A stretch of DNA of 64,000 bases from Clostridia bacterium (GCA_910574255.1 CAJTAK010000017.1:46983-110982); one strand, 5' to 3'; shown: positions 9,518-18,533, counted from the first letter of the stretch. Notes: generated by a model not told the origin, from the sequence alone. Numbers and translations are program-made.

Positions 9518-9531
9518 CGTAAACGGTTACG
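9518..9531. promoter_or_regulatory. Imperfect LacI-type operator before the regulator gene
   Basis: CGTAAACGGTTACG lies 37 bp before the LacI start. It has the same CGTAA...TTACG arms and central CG as the palindrome at 1448-1463, with a mismatched central pair. It is a plausible autoregulatory site. Confidence 0.6.
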
Positions 9532-9568
9532 GTAAAAAACTAAAACGATGTTCGGAGGGGCTTTTCAT

Positions 9569-10579
9569 ATGGCAGTAACAAATAGGGACGTGGCAGCAGC
9601 AGCAGGAGTATCTACAGCAACAGTTTCTCATGTATTTAATGGGACTCGTTTCGTGGCGGAAGCAACAAAGCGGAGAGTGATGGAGGTGGCAGAGCAGCTG
9701 CAATATGTGCCGAATGTCAGTGCCAGCAGTCTCAGAAGCAACAAGTCCAAGCGTATCGGACTTCTTGTTCCATCCATTTCATCATATTTTTCGGTAGATA
9801 TTCTTGATGCTGTAGAGCAGATTATGAAGGAAAACGGATATCAGGTAGTGCTTGGCTGTTCTCATGATGATTTGCAGCGGGAAAAGCAGCAGATAGACAG
9901 CTTTAATTTTCAGCAGGTGGATGGGATGCTGATGTTTCCGGCACCCGGGGATCACAGTTATCTCGATCAAATGCCCAGGAAGTATCCCATTGTGTTTATC
10001 GACCGTGATGCAGAAGCCTGTGATCGGGATTTGATAGTTGGTGATAACGAGCAGGCTACTTACCAGCTGGTCTGTCAGATGATTCGTGAGGGACATAGAA
10101 AGATAGGGATTATAAGCAGTAAAGAAAAATTGTCCTCTTTAAAAGAAAGAGTGATAGGATATAGAAGGGCTTTGGAAGAAAACGGAATTCCTTTTGAACC
10201 ACAGTTTGTTCGTGAGGAGGAAGGTACGAAGGAAGGCGCATATCGGGCAACAGAGCAGTTGATTGAGGATGGAAGAGTGACGGTTATTTTGCCTTTATCT
10301 CCCGCTCTGACAATTGGATGTATGAGATGCCTTGTGAAACATCAGATTAAAATTCCGAAGGAAATTGCACTGGTAGGATATGGAGATTCTGAGTGGGCGG
10401 AGGTTACAAACCCACCCTTGACAACCATGTGGCATCCCTTATTTGAGATGGGGCAGCTGGCAGCCAGGAAGCTGCTGCAGCGTATGGAAGAGAGTGAAAA
10501 GCCGGAGCAAAGGGGAACGATTGCACCTTATGAGACGGTTCGCCTTCCGATACGCTTGATTCGGAGGAAGTCCTTTTAG
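9569..10579 (+). CDS. LacI-family transcriptional regulator
   Basis: A 336-residue repressor. The N-terminal helix-turn-helix (TNRDVAAAAGVSTATVSHVFNG) and hinge (YVPNVSASSLR) are followed by a periplasmic-binding-protein-like effector domain. The start is ATG 9569, seven to eight bases after CGGAGGGG; an upstream ATG at 9548 precedes that site. It sits inside the catabolic cluster between the AroE-like gene and the second UroD-like gene. Candidate operators occur 37 bp upstream and before the transporter operon, so it probably represses the cluster until the substrate or a metabolite binds. Confidence 0.92.
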   Translation: MAVTNRDVAAAAGVSTATVSHVFNGTRFVAEATKRRVMEVAEQLQYVPNVSASSLRSNKSKRIGLLVPSISSYFSVDILDAVEQIMKENGYQVVLGCSHDDLQREKQQIDSFNFQQVDGMLMFPAPGDHSYLDQMPRKYPIVFIDRDAEACDRDLIVGDNEQATYQLVCQMIREGHRKIGIISSKEKLSSLKERVIGYRRALEENGIPFEPQFVREEEGTKEGAYRATEQLIEDGRVTVILPLSPALTIGCMRCLVKHQIKIPKEIALVGYGDSEWAEVTNPPLTTMWHPLFEMGQLAARKLLQRMEESEKPEQRGTIAPYETVRLPIRLIRRKSF

Positions 10580-10607
10580 AAACAGGGAAGCGAAAGGAGA
10601 AATTGTA

Positions 10608-11708
10608 ATGATTACACATACACAGCGTATAAAAGCAGCTTTGGAAGGAAAGATATTGGATCGCCCGGCCTTTGCAGCCTGGGGACCGCATATGAATCTG
10701 GTGGATCGCAATGCAAAGGATTTTGCCCGGGCTACGATTGATTATCAAAACTCATATCATTTTGATTTTATCAAGGTAATGCCGAATGGAATGTATTTCC
10801 CGGAGGCCTTTGGCCAGAAGCTTAAGGATGCGGAGTATGTTTTGGATGAGACCTGCTGGAATACACAGGTATACCGAATTAATGATCCCCATGAATGGGC
10901 CAAAATTAAGGTGCCAAGTATGAAGGAGGGAGCGTTTGCCCGGGAAATTGAGGCAGTAAAGCGTATTGTTGATTATTTTCAAGGCGATGTGCCGGTACTG
11001 CCGACAGTATTCAGCCCTTTTATCTGGATGGGCGAGATGACAGGAGGTTTTAACCGGAAGGATGTGATTGTTTCACATTTTAAATACTCCGAGAAATACG
11101 CTAAGATCGGTCTGGAAATTGTAAATGAGACAAATGAGATTCTCATGGAGGAATTCATTAAGGCTGGAGCAGATGGCTTCTTTTTTGGCTATCAGGCTGG
11201 TATGGCAGAGCTTATGGGAAAGGAGATGTTTGAGGAATACGGCAGAAAATACGATATTGCCAATATTGAGAAGATCAAGGACAAGACCTGGTTTAATCTG
11301 GCACACGTATGCCATGGAAATGCAGAACTGAGTGAATGGTTCTTAGATTATCCGGTGGATGCTTTTAACTGGGCAGATCAACATCCCGGACAGCATTCCT
11401 TGAAAGAGATGCGTGCGTTGACGGATCGGGTGCTGGTAGGAGGATTAAACCACTCTGACAATGGAAGCTACACGGATCTGTCTGTGATTGTGAAGTCCCC
11501 CTCGGATCTCAGCGGCTCCAATCGGGAGACGGTAAAAGCACACATCAAGAAAAAAGTTCAGCAGGCGATTAAGGACGCAGGCCCGAAGGTAATTATCTCC
11601 GGCGGTTGTCTTTGGGGAATCGGCTCTCTGCCCAGATTCCCGCTCTGGGAGGAGGTTATGGAGGAAGTTGGCGCAGAGATGAATGCAGAGGCTTCATACA
11701 CCGGTTGA
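10608..11708 (+). CDS. Uroporphyrinogen decarboxylase-family protein (MtaA/MtbA-like), copy 2
   Basis: A 366-residue paralogue of the protein at 6185-7273. The two align without obvious gaps apart from the last few residues, and most positions are identical, including the first 14 residues apart from one conservative change. The HVC motif (AHVCHGNAEL) and the C-terminal SGGC cysteine are kept. It begins 28 bp after the LacI gene behind AAAGGAGA. Two copies flanking the same enzymes suggest either a heterodimer or subfunctionalised methyltransferase-like enzymes. Reaction unknown. Confidence 0.85.
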   Translation: MITHTQRIKAALEGKILDRPAFAAWGPHMNLVDRNAKDFARATIDYQNSYHFDFIKVMPNGMYFPEAFGQKLKDAEYVLDETCWNTQVYRINDPHEWAKIKVPSMKEGAFAREIEAVKRIVDYFQGDVPVLPTVFSPFIWMGEMTGGFNRKDVIVSHFKYSEKYAKIGLEIVNETNEILMEEFIKAGADGFFFGYQAGMAELMGKEMFEEYGRKYDIANIEKIKDKTWFNLAHVCHGNAELSEWFLDYPVDAFNWADQHPGQHSLKEMRALTDRVLVGGLNHSDNGSYTDLSVIVKSPSDLSGSNRETVKAHIKKKVQQAIKDAGPKVIISGGCLWGIGSLPRFPLWEEVMEEVGAEMNAEASYTG

Positions 11709-11818
11709 GGGAATTAAGATAGTAGATCTAATTGTTTTTGTGAAAGAAGTGGAGGGGCAGGAATAAAAATTTTTTGCCGTATCGAGTGCTTCCCGGGAAT
11801 ATAGAAGAAAAAACAGGA

Positions 11819-11866
11819 GAACTGCCTGCCTTTCGCATTTTTAGGATGCGGGGCAGGCGGTTTTTG
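11819..11866 (+). terminator. Rho-independent terminator after the catabolic cluster
   Basis: The arms ACTGCCTGCC (11821-11830) and GGCAGGCGGT (11852-11861) pair with one wobble, with a small inner GCA/TGC stem, and are followed by a T-rich run. It closes the operon ending at 11708. Confidence 0.75.
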
Positions 11867-11921
11867 CTTATTTTTGTGAACAGGGAACGGATTGCCTTTT
11901 TTGCAGACAAGTAATACGGAT

Positions 11922-11949
11922 TTGCATGAATCCCGGAACGTGTTATACT
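11922..11949 (+). promoter_or_regulatory. Probable sigma-A promoter of the Bce-type module
   Basis: A TTGCAT -35 box and a TATACT -10 box are separated by 16 bp. The -10 box ends about 28 bp before the response-regulator start codon at 11978. Confidence 0.5.
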
Positions 11950-11977
11950 AAAACTATCAAAAACCAAGGAGCATCAT

Positions 11978-12667
11978 ATGAGAAAGATATTGATTGTAGA
12001 GGACGATGAAAAGCTCTGCCGGGAGCTTCAGACTTTTCTTACGAATAACGGCTATCAGGCAGAGAGCCTGCCCCAGGGAGAATATGGGATACAGTCCATC
12101 TTAAATGCGCAGCCGGATCTGGTTCTTCTGGATCTGGGTCTTCCGGGGACGGACGGTCTGTATCTTTGCCGTGAGCTTCGGAAAGTCACGGAGCTTCCGG
12201 TGATCGTGATTACCAGTCAGAATACCCAGATGGCAGAGCTGATGAGCTTAAATCAGGGAGCCGATGACTTTGTGACGAAGCCCTTTCATCCACAGATTTT
12301 GCTGGCTCATATAGAAACTGTTTTAAAACGGGTTTACCGGGAGCCGGCGCCTGTGGAAAAGCTGAATTTAGGCCTTTTTACCCTGGATATGGCAAAGGCG
12401 GTTATTACCTCCAAGGCAGGAAGCACGGAGCTTACAAAAAATGAGCTGCGTATTCTGGACTGTCTGGCTCACCATCGAAATCAGATTGTGTCCAGAGACC
12501 AGCTTATTTCCCATCTGTGGGACAGTGAGCTTTTTGTGGATGACAATACGCTGACGGTCAATATGACCCGTCTTCGGGGAAAGCTGGAGGCAATCCAGGT
12601 TCGGGATGTGATACAGACAAAGAGAGGATTGGGGTACGTGCTGGTATGCGATACGGAATCTATGTAA
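11978..12667 (+). CDS. OmpR/PhoB-family response regulator (BceR-like)
   Basis: A 229-residue two-domain regulator. The receiver domain has the acidic pair in IVEDDEK, the phospho-acceptor Asp in VLLDLGLPG (about residue 51) and the conserved Lys in TKPF. The C-terminal winged helix (RGKLEA, RGLGYVL) is OmpR-type. CAAGGAG precedes the ATG. The stop codon lies 22 bp inside the next gene, a sensor kinase, and an ABC pair follows. This order is the classic antimicrobial-peptide sensing and resistance module. Confidence 0.93.
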   Translation: MRKILIVEDDEKLCRELQTFLTNNGYQAESLPQGEYGIQSILNAQPDLVLLDLGLPGTDGLYLCRELRKVTELPVIVITSQNTQMAELMSLNQGADDFVTKPFHPQILLAHIETVLKRVYREPAPVEKLNLGLFTLDMAKAVITSKAGSTELTKNELRILDCLAHHRNQIVSRDQLISHLWDSELFVDDNTLTVNMTRLRGKLEAIQVRDVIQTKRGLGYVLVCDTESM

Positions 12668-13683
12668 AAGAGCGGCTGGGACAGCTTTTATTTGTAAGTG
12701 GCGTGATGGTTACGGCAGAGATTTTTCTTCTTACGGTTCGGGCAAATCTGGTGGTGAGTATTTACACGGCCCTTTGCTTTTATGGGGTGTACTTTCTCAT
12801 TTCCTGGGCAGAATTTTGGAGGAAAAAGATTTATTTTCACAATATAAGGGAAAGTCTTGGGGGCCTTGACAAAAAATATCTTCTGCCGGAGATGCTTGGA
12901 TATCCGAAGAATCAGGAGGAGCGGCTTTTAAAGGAGATCATTGAGGACCTGGGAAAGTCTATGACGGATCACGTGAGCTGCTATAAAACTGCGGAAAAGG
13001 AATATAAGGAGTATATTGAGCTTTGGATTCATGAGGTGAAGACGCCCATTGCGGCGGGAAAGCTGATGGTGGAGAATCATCGGACAGAGGTGGCGGCGGA
13101 GCTGGAGGAGGAGCTTGAAAAAATTGAAAATTATACGGAGCAGGCCCTTTTCTATGCACGCAGCGCCCATGTAGAGAAGGATTACCTTATTCGAGCCGTA
13201 AGCCTGAAAGAGCTTGTGACAGAGGCGGTAAAGCACAATAAGCGGGCATTGATTGCCAAGGGAGCCGGCATTGAGATGGAGGGGCTTGACACCCTTGTCT
13301 ATAGTGATGAGAAGTGGCTTGCTTTTATTTTGAACCAGATTCTCTCCAATAGTATCAAATATTCGGACAAGAAGAGCTTGCGGCTTTCTTTTAAAGGAAA
13401 CGCGGAACGGGAGCGAATCTGCCTGATAATCGGGGATAATGGCCGGGGCATCAAAAGCAGTGATTTGGACAGGGTTTTTGAAAAGGGGTTTACGGGAACA
13501 AGAGGAAAGCAGGCGGCCCAGGCTACGGGGCTGGGACTTTATCTTTGCAAGAAGCTCTGCCGCAGACTGGGGCATGGGATTGAGATTGCGTCTACAGAGG
13601 GAGAGGGCTGTCAGGTGACGCTTATTTTTCCTAAGGGCAGCTATGCGGCTGTGGGCATAGGCCGCAAAAGCTTACAAAAATGA
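12646..13683 (+). CDS. Intramembrane-sensing histidine kinase (BceS-like)
   Basis: A 345-residue kinase with two closely spaced N-terminal membrane helices (about residues 12-55) and almost no extracellular loop, as in BceS kinases that sense through their ABC partner. The phosphorylated His is in ELWIHEVKTPIA (about residue 129). The ATPase N, G1 and G2 boxes are NQILSNSIKYS, DNGRGI and TGLGLYLCKKL. It overlaps the regulator gene by 22 bp. Confidence 0.92.
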   Translation: MRYGIYVKERLGQLLFVSGVMVTAEIFLLTVRANLVVSIYTALCFYGVYFLISWAEFWRKKIYFHNIRESLGGLDKKYLLPEMLGYPKNQEERLLKEIIEDLGKSMTDHVSCYKTAEKEYKEYIELWIHEVKTPIAAGKLMVENHRTEVAAELEEELEKIENYTEQALFYARSAHVEKDYLIRAVSLKELVTEAVKHNKRALIAKGAGIEMEGLDTLVYSDEKWLAFILNQILSNSIKYSDKKSLRLSFKGNAERERICLIIGDNGRGIKSSDLDRVFEKGFTGTRGKQAAQATGLGLYLCKKLCRRLGHGIEIASTEGEGCQVTLIFPKGSYAAVGIGRKSLQK

Positions 13684-13780
13684 AAGGCAGGTGTAAGGTG
13701 TTTCGATGGTACAAAAAGTGCAGCTTTTCTATAATCAAAGCATTAAATAGGAAAATCAGGAGAGGAGCGAAAAACGTACC

Positions 13781-14548
13781 ATGGCTGTTATTTTAAATGT
13801 AAACAATATTGAAAAATATTACGGAAGCAAGGGAAGCGTCACAAAAGCCATAGACAATATCAGTTTTCAGGTTCAGGCCGGTGAATTTGTGGGGATTATG
13901 GGGGCCAGCGGAAGCGGAAAGACCACCCTGTTAAATTGTATTTCCACCATTGACCGGGTGACAAGCGGCGAAATTCAGGTGGGAGGACGGGATATCACGA
14001 AGCTTCGGGGAAATGCCTTAAATAAGTTCCGAAGAGAAGAGCTTGGCTTTGTGTTTCAGGATTTTCATTTGCTGGATACACTGACGGTTTATGAGAACAT
14101 TGCGCTGGCTTTGTCCATCCGACGCATTTCGCCGGGGAGAATTGAAAAGAGTGTCAGGGAGGCTGCCAAAAGGCTTGGAATCACGGATATTTTAAATAAA
14201 TATCCTTATCAGATCTCCGGCGGCGAGAAGCAGAGGACGGCGTCCGCACGGGCGATTATCGGGCAGCCGAAGCTGATTCTGGCGGATGAGCCTACGGGGG
14301 CTCTGGATTCTAAGGCATCCCGGATGCTCCTTGACTGCTTTGCGAGGATGAATCAGGAGCTTGGGGCAACGATTCTTATGGTGACTCACGATGCTTTTAC
14401 GGCAAGCTATGCGTCCCGGATTCTGTTTATTAAGGATGGGGGGATTTTCAGCGAGATCCGTAAGGGGGAAGAGGACAGAAAGAGTTTTTTCAACCATATT
14501 ATTGATGTGGTTACGCTGCTGGGAGGTGATTTGAATGATGTTGTTTAA
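13781..14548 (+). CDS. Bacitracin/peptide-type ABC transporter ATPase (BceA-like)
   Basis: A 255-residue MacB/LolD-type ATPase with Walker A GASGSGKTT, the signature ISGGEKQR and Walker B LILADEPTGALD. It ends with a short C-terminal tail and overlaps the permease start by 14 bp. The protein should drive the BceB-like permease to detach peptide antibiotics from lipid targets and report flux to the kinase. The 97-bp gap before it may hold a kinase-responsive promoter, as in other Bce modules, but I see no clear box. Confidence 0.93.
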   Translation: MAVILNVNNIEKYYGSKGSVTKAIDNISFQVQAGEFVGIMGASGSGKTTLLNCISTIDRVTSGEIQVGGRDITKLRGNALNKFRREELGFVFQDFHLLDTLTVYENIALALSIRRISPGRIEKSVREAAKRLGITDILNKYPYQISGGEKQRTASARAIIGQPKLILADEPTGALDSKASRMLLDCFARMNQELGATILMVTHDAFTASYASRILFIKDGGIFSEIRKGEEDRKSFFNHIIDVVTLLGGDLNDVV

Positions 14549-16565
14549 ATTGTCTCTGCGGAACCTGAAAAAGAGCTTTCAGGACTATACCATTTATTTT
14601 CTTACGCTGGTATTGGGAGTTGCGATTTTTTATGTATTTAATGCCTTGGATTCTCAGGGGGTTATGCAGGCTGTTTCTGCTTCAACCAGAGAGATTATCG
14701 AGCTTATGCTTGCAATGCTTGCCGGGGTTTCGGTTTTTGTGTCCGTGATTTTGGGCTTTCTCATTGTGTATGCCAACAATTTTCTGATTCGGAAACGGAA
14801 AAAGGAGTTTGGGGTGTATATGACTCTTGGCATGAGCCGTGGAAGCATTTCACGGATTCTTCTGGGGGAGACGGTGATTATCGGACTGATTTCTCTGGCA
14901 GTGGGGCTGATTATCGGCGTGTTTGCCTCTCAGCTTATGTCCATTCTTGTGGCACGGATGTTTGAGGCGGATATGGATTCCTTTACCTTTGTTTTTTCGC
15001 CGGGAGCAGCGGGAAAGACGGTGATTTATTTTGGGATCATGTATATTTTGGTGATTCTTTTTAATGCGGGGGCGGTGTCCCGGTATAAGCTGTTGGATCT
15101 GCTTACGGCCGGACGGAAAAATGAACGGGTGCGGATGAAGAGTCCGGTTTTGTCGGGGATTTTGTTTGTATTTTCTTTGGGGATTTTGGTGTATTGTTAC
15201 TTGAGTGTTCTGGGGGTTTTTGGAAGTGTCAGTCGAAACCGGGTGATGGCTTTGATTGGTCTGGGAAGTTTGGGAACCTTTCTTTTTTTCTGGTCCCTGT
15301 CCGGGCTGATGCTGCGGATCGTTCAGGTAAGAAAGGGATTTTATTTAAGAGAACTGAATCTGTTTGTATTCCGGCAGATGAACAGCCAGATCAATACCAT
15401 GGTTTGCGCTATGACGGTGATTTGCCTGATGCTGTTTCTGACCATTGGGGTTCTCTCCTGCGGTGTGAGTGTGAATCAATCTCTGACTGCGGAGCTTGAG
15501 GAACTGACGCCCAGGGATGTTTGTATGACCAAATCTATGGAGGCAGGAGAAAATCAGTCCCGGGCTGATGCGGCCAAAGGGATTGGGGAATATTTGAGGG
15601 ATGCGGGCTTTGATGTGGAGGAAGAGCTTCGGGAGGGATACGTGGAGGTCTCTACCTATGTGACGCCGAAGCTTACCTGGGAGGACACCCTGGGGGAGAG
15701 TAAGGAACGAGTGATGGAGCAGTTTGCCATGCTGGACTGGACCCAGAAAGAGGAGCTGATATCTCTTTCCGAGTATAACCGGATGGCAGAGCTTTATGGG
15801 ATTCCGACCTATGAGCTTTCGGAGGATGAATATCTGCTTTTGTGTACCTTTGATTCTATGAAAGTGATTCGGGATATGTCTCTTAAGGCGGGGGCGCCCC
15901 TGACAATAGGGGGAAGACAGTATGTTCCAAAATATCAGGAGTGCCAGGAGGGATACCTGAGTATGAACAGCTCCAGGACGGTTCTGGGGATCTTTGTACT
16001 GCCGGACAGCGCTTTTGAGGGGGATGAGCTTAAGCTCTACTGTAATTATCTGGCGGCGGATTACCGGGGAGAGAATGAGGCGGATCGGCTCCTTGCGGAG
16101 GAACGCCTTGCCGGGATTACGGACCATTCGCCGGTGTATGTGGTTTCGAAGATGATTCTTCGGGAGAGCAGTGTGGGAGTTGGAGCGATGATGACTTTTA
16201 TTGCTCTTTATCTGGGAATGATTTTTCTGATTTCCAGTGCGGCGGTTTTGGCTCTTAAGGAGCTGTCGGAGGCTTCGGATAATCGGGACCGGTATGGGAT
16301 TTTGCAGGAGCTTGGGGCGGATCAGGGGATGATTCGTAGGGGGCTTATTCGGCAGATTGGGATTTTCTTTTTGCTGCCTCTTTCCTTGGCTTTTGTGCAT
16401 TCACTTTTTGGGGTGCAGTTTGTGAACCGGATGCTGGTGCTTTTTCATGGGGGATCTCAGCTTGGTGCTATTTTGTTTACGGCGGTGTTTATTTTGCTGA
16501 TTTACGGGGGATATTTTTGGGCTACTTATTTTGGGAGCAGGAGGATTATTGAGGAGGGGGAGTGA
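14535..16565 (+). CDS. BceB-like ABC transporter permease (FtsX family)
   Basis: A 676-residue permease with about ten membrane segments and a large extracellular domain (about residues 310-540) between the seventh-eighth helix region and the last helices. Two FtsX-type blocks are visible (FLIRKRKKEFGVYMTLGMSRG near the N terminus and DNRDRYGILQELGADQGM near the C terminus). The large loop is where members of this family bind peptide antibiotics. The start codon lies inside the ATPase gene and follows GGGAGGTGA. Confidence 0.92.
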   Translation: MMLFKLSLRNLKKSFQDYTIYFLTLVLGVAIFYVFNALDSQGVMQAVSASTREIIELMLAMLAGVSVFVSVILGFLIVYANNFLIRKRKKEFGVYMTLGMSRGSISRILLGETVIIGLISLAVGLIIGVFASQLMSILVARMFEADMDSFTFVFSPGAAGKTVIYFGIMYILVILFNAGAVSRYKLLDLLTAGRKNERVRMKSPVLSGILFVFSLGILVYCYLSVLGVFGSVSRNRVMALIGLGSLGTFLFFWSLSGLMLRIVQVRKGFYLRELNLFVFRQMNSQINTMVCAMTVICLMLFLTIGVLSCGVSVNQSLTAELEELTPRDVCMTKSMEAGENQSRADAAKGIGEYLRDAGFDVEEELREGYVEVSTYVTPKLTWEDTLGESKERVMEQFAMLDWTQKEELISLSEYNRMAELYGIPTYELSEDEYLLLCTFDSMKVIRDMSLKAGAPLTIGGRQYVPKYQECQEGYLSMNSSRTVLGIFVLPDSAFEGDELKLYCNYLAADYRGENEADRLLAEERLAGITDHSPVYVVSKMILRESSVGVGAMMTFIALYLGMIFLISSAAVLALKELSEASDNRDRYGILQELGADQGMIRRGLIRQIGIFFLLPLSLAFVHSLFGVQFVNRMLVLFHGGSQLGAILFTAVFILLIYGGYFWATYFGSRRIIEEGE

Positions 16566-16694
16566 GAGGGAACGGTTTAACACATTCAAGGCAGTTCTTT
16601 TGATTCGCCATGCAAATGATGACAAGCTATATTTGTATGATCTGGTAAATATAAAAAAAGAAACGGGTAAGCCGCTTGAGCAGTAGCCTGATTA

Positions 16695-16746
16695 GATACC
16701 CTTGGGGATGTCCGAAGGCGGATATCTCCGCAAGGGTATTTCTTTT
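16695..16746. terminator. Strong hairpin between convergent genes
   Basis: ATACCCTTG (16696-16704) pairs with CAAGGGTAT (16731-16739), with an inner GGATGTCCG/CGGATATC stem capped by AAGG and a T-rich run after it. It lies between the Bce permease and the convergent radical SAM gene and could serve both. Confidence 0.7.
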
Positions 16747-16785
16747 CTGTTGCCAATTATACTGCTGCAAAATGTATTTGGTTTT

Positions 16786-17685
16786 TTATAAATGCCGGAG
16801 ATTTTTGCGGTAATGGTGTAATTCTTCCTCGCTTACGGTTTCAATGATTTCATCTAATGCGGCTAAGAGGTTCTCTTTTTCTTTTGGCAGGGTGCCCTGA
16901 ATGGGGATTGGGTTGGAGGCGCCCAGGGCGCCGAACCAAAGGGGGACCTTAAGATGCTCTATGAGAACTTTCAGCTCTTTGTATTTTTCAATTTCTGTTT
17001 CTTCCTGCCAGTTTCCTTTTTGAATTTCTTTATAAAGCTCTGAGCTTGGATAAACAGTCAGCATGCTTGCTCCGATGATTTCCGGGTGCAGCCGGTTGCA
17101 GACTGCTGCGGTTGCTTTTGCTCCCTGGTTTCCTTTTCCCATGCCGGATATGCCGGTAAGGTAAAAGAAATTGTAGCGGATGCCTGCCTGGTCAAGCCGC
17201 CTGCATTGAGTGAGAATATCCTTTGAACGATAGCCCTTGTTCATAAATTCCAGCGCTTCGTCATCACCTGTTTCAATTCCTATGGTCAGGCTGTCGTATC
17301 CGGCCCTATGCAGCTTCACAAGCTCATCATCGGTTTTCAGGGCAATATCCGTTACTCTTGAGAAGCATCCAATGGTCTGGCAGCTTGGAAAGTATTTTTT
17401 AATAAGGTCTGCGATTTTCAGTAATCGGGCTGCCTTTAGCACGAAAGGATTTGCGCCGACCAGGAAAGTCCGCAGTACTCGAAGGTTACTCCACTGGCTG
17501 AGCTGTGCGCCGGCTTCCTTTAGATCGGCTTCAATGTCCTCTAAGGGCGACATTTTGAATTTGAAAGGCAAATCCTCATATAAGGTGCAGAATTTGCAGC
17601 TGTGATGGGTACAGCCTGCAGTGACCTCCAAAAGAAAGGATGAGGCTTCATAAGGCGGTCTCCATATGGTTCCTGTGTAATGCAT
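16786..17685 (-). CDS. Radical SAM protein
   Basis: A 299-residue radical S-adenosylmethionine protein. Its cluster-binding motif is AGCTHHSCKFC (about residues 23-33), which has CX4CX2C spacing rather than the commonest CX3CX2C. A GIETGDDEALEFMNKGY segment marks the second SAM-contacting strand. The start is ATG 17685, just after AAAGGAGTG; the open frame runs on upstream for 125 codons without a ribosome site. It is divergent from an HxlR regulator. No substrate can be assigned; Elp3/HemN-like small radical SAM proteins of this kind are common in Clostridia. Confidence 0.85.
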   Translation of the reverse strand: MHYTGTIWRPPYEASSFLLEVTAGCTHHSCKFCTLYEDLPFKFKMSPLEDIEADLKEAGAQLSQWSNLRVLRTFLVGANPFVLKAARLLKIADLIKKYFPSCQTIGCFSRVTDIALKTDDELVKLHRAGYDSLTIGIETGDDEALEFMNKGYRSKDILTQCRRLDQAGIRYNFFYLTGISGMGKGNQGAKATAAVCNRLHPEIIGASMLTVYPSSELYKEIQKGNWQEETEIEKYKELKVLIEHLKVPLWFGALGASNPIPIQGTLPKEKENLLAALDEIIETVSEEELHHYRKNLRHL

Positions 17686-17749
17686 AACAATCACTCCTTT
17701 TTTATTTAAGATAGCGCAGGATTTCGGATAATAAAAGTACTGTCTTTTT

Positions 17750-17777
17750 TTAGTAATAGTACTATTTTTGATACTAA
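17750..17777. promoter_or_regulatory. Palindromic site between radical SAM and HxlR genes
   Basis: TTAGTA (17750-17755) and TACTAA (17772-17777) flank a perfect 12-bp palindrome AATAGTACTATT (17755-17766). A related AAAGTACTGT lies just to the left at 17734. This is the kind of site bound by HxlR dimers. Confidence 0.5.
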
Positions 17778-17838
17778 TAAGCGGAAAGTTGACTTTGATT
17801 TTTGTTTGGAATATACTTTGGACAAGAGGGGTGCTTGT

Positions 17839-18228
17839 ATGGCTGAAAATAAGTTTAGTGATGAAAATACCATTGCCCGGTGCGTTCCTATGAGTAAGCT
17901 GCAGTCGGTGATTGGGGGAAAATGGAAGATTCTGATTCTGTGGTATGTTGCCTTTTATAAGGTTCAGAGATTCGGGGAGCTGATGCGCCGCCTTGAGGGG
18001 ATTACCCAGTCCACATTGACGAAGCAGCTGCGGGAGCTGGAAGATGACGGATTTCTTCACAGGGAGATTTATAAGGAAATACCTCCTAGGGTGGAATATT
18101 CTCTGACGGAATTGGGAGAGAGCTTTATTCCTGTTCTTCAGACAATGATGACGTGGAGTGAACAGTATTTATGTCCGGATTATGTGAACCCTTATCATTC
18201 CGAAAAGTGCAGCCGGCATATGACTTGA
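17839..18228 (+). CDS. HxlR-family transcriptional regulator
   Basis: A 129-residue winged-helix regulator of the HxlR type: IGGKWKILILWYV, then RFGELMRRLEGITQSTLTKQLRELEDDGFLHR and IPPRVEYSLTELG. Members often respond to reactive electrophiles, quinones or redox change and regulate a divergent neighbour. The start is ATG 17839 behind AAGAGGGGT; a start at 17806 would precede it. The palindrome at 17750-17777 is a candidate site, and the divergent radical SAM gene the likely target. Confidence 0.9.
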   Translation: MAENKFSDENTIARCVPMSKLQSVIGGKWKILILWYVAFYKVQRFGELMRRLEGITQSTLTKQLRELEDDGFLHREIYKEIPPRVEYSLTELGESFIPVLQTMMTWSEQYLCPDYVNPYHSEKCSRHMT

Positions 18229-18475
18229 AGCTGCATGTCCCAGGCAGGCATTTTCTCAGATAATCTATACAAAGGAAGAAACAGAGTTTACCTTTCTGCC
18301 AGCCAGAGAGGGAGATTATTACCGAAAGCAGTGTGCTGGGGAGATGGAAGAGAATGAGAATACGGCGCCCCTGGAGCTTGTACCGGAGTATTCTAAGGAG
18401 CCTATGCCGGTGATCCGCTGCTGCAGGGCCTGTGAGTTTTCCTGCAGGTATACGGGAAGCAGGGAGAAGAAATAG
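18229..18475 (+). pseudogene. Short open stretch after HxlR, probable gene remnant
   Basis: The frame ending at TAG 18473-18475 is open for about 80 codons from 18226 but has no start codon or ribosome site. It reads in part IYTKEETEFTFLPAREGDYY and ends with a CCRACEFSCRYTG cysteine cluster. It may be the C-terminal remnant of a small metal or iron-sulfur protein. I do not recognise a family. Confidence 0.3.
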
Positions 18476-18504
18476 GGGCTGCTTATCAATCTTACTCAAA
18501 ACGC

Positions 18505-18533
18505 TTGACAGCTCTTTATCCTCGTTTTATGAT
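18505..18533 (+). promoter_or_regulatory. Consensus sigma-A promoter of the FGGY kinase gene
   Basis: TTGACA (18505-18510) and TATGAT (18528-18533) are 17 bp apart. Transcription would start near 18540, so the 50-bp tandem repeat at 18561-18676 lies in the 5-prime untranslated region. Confidence 0.65.

Noticed and set aside
15345..16400. 350-codon open frame on the minus strand inside the BceB-like gene
   Set aside because: It lies wholly antisense to a clear permease gene and has a basic, low-information composition without a ribosome site.
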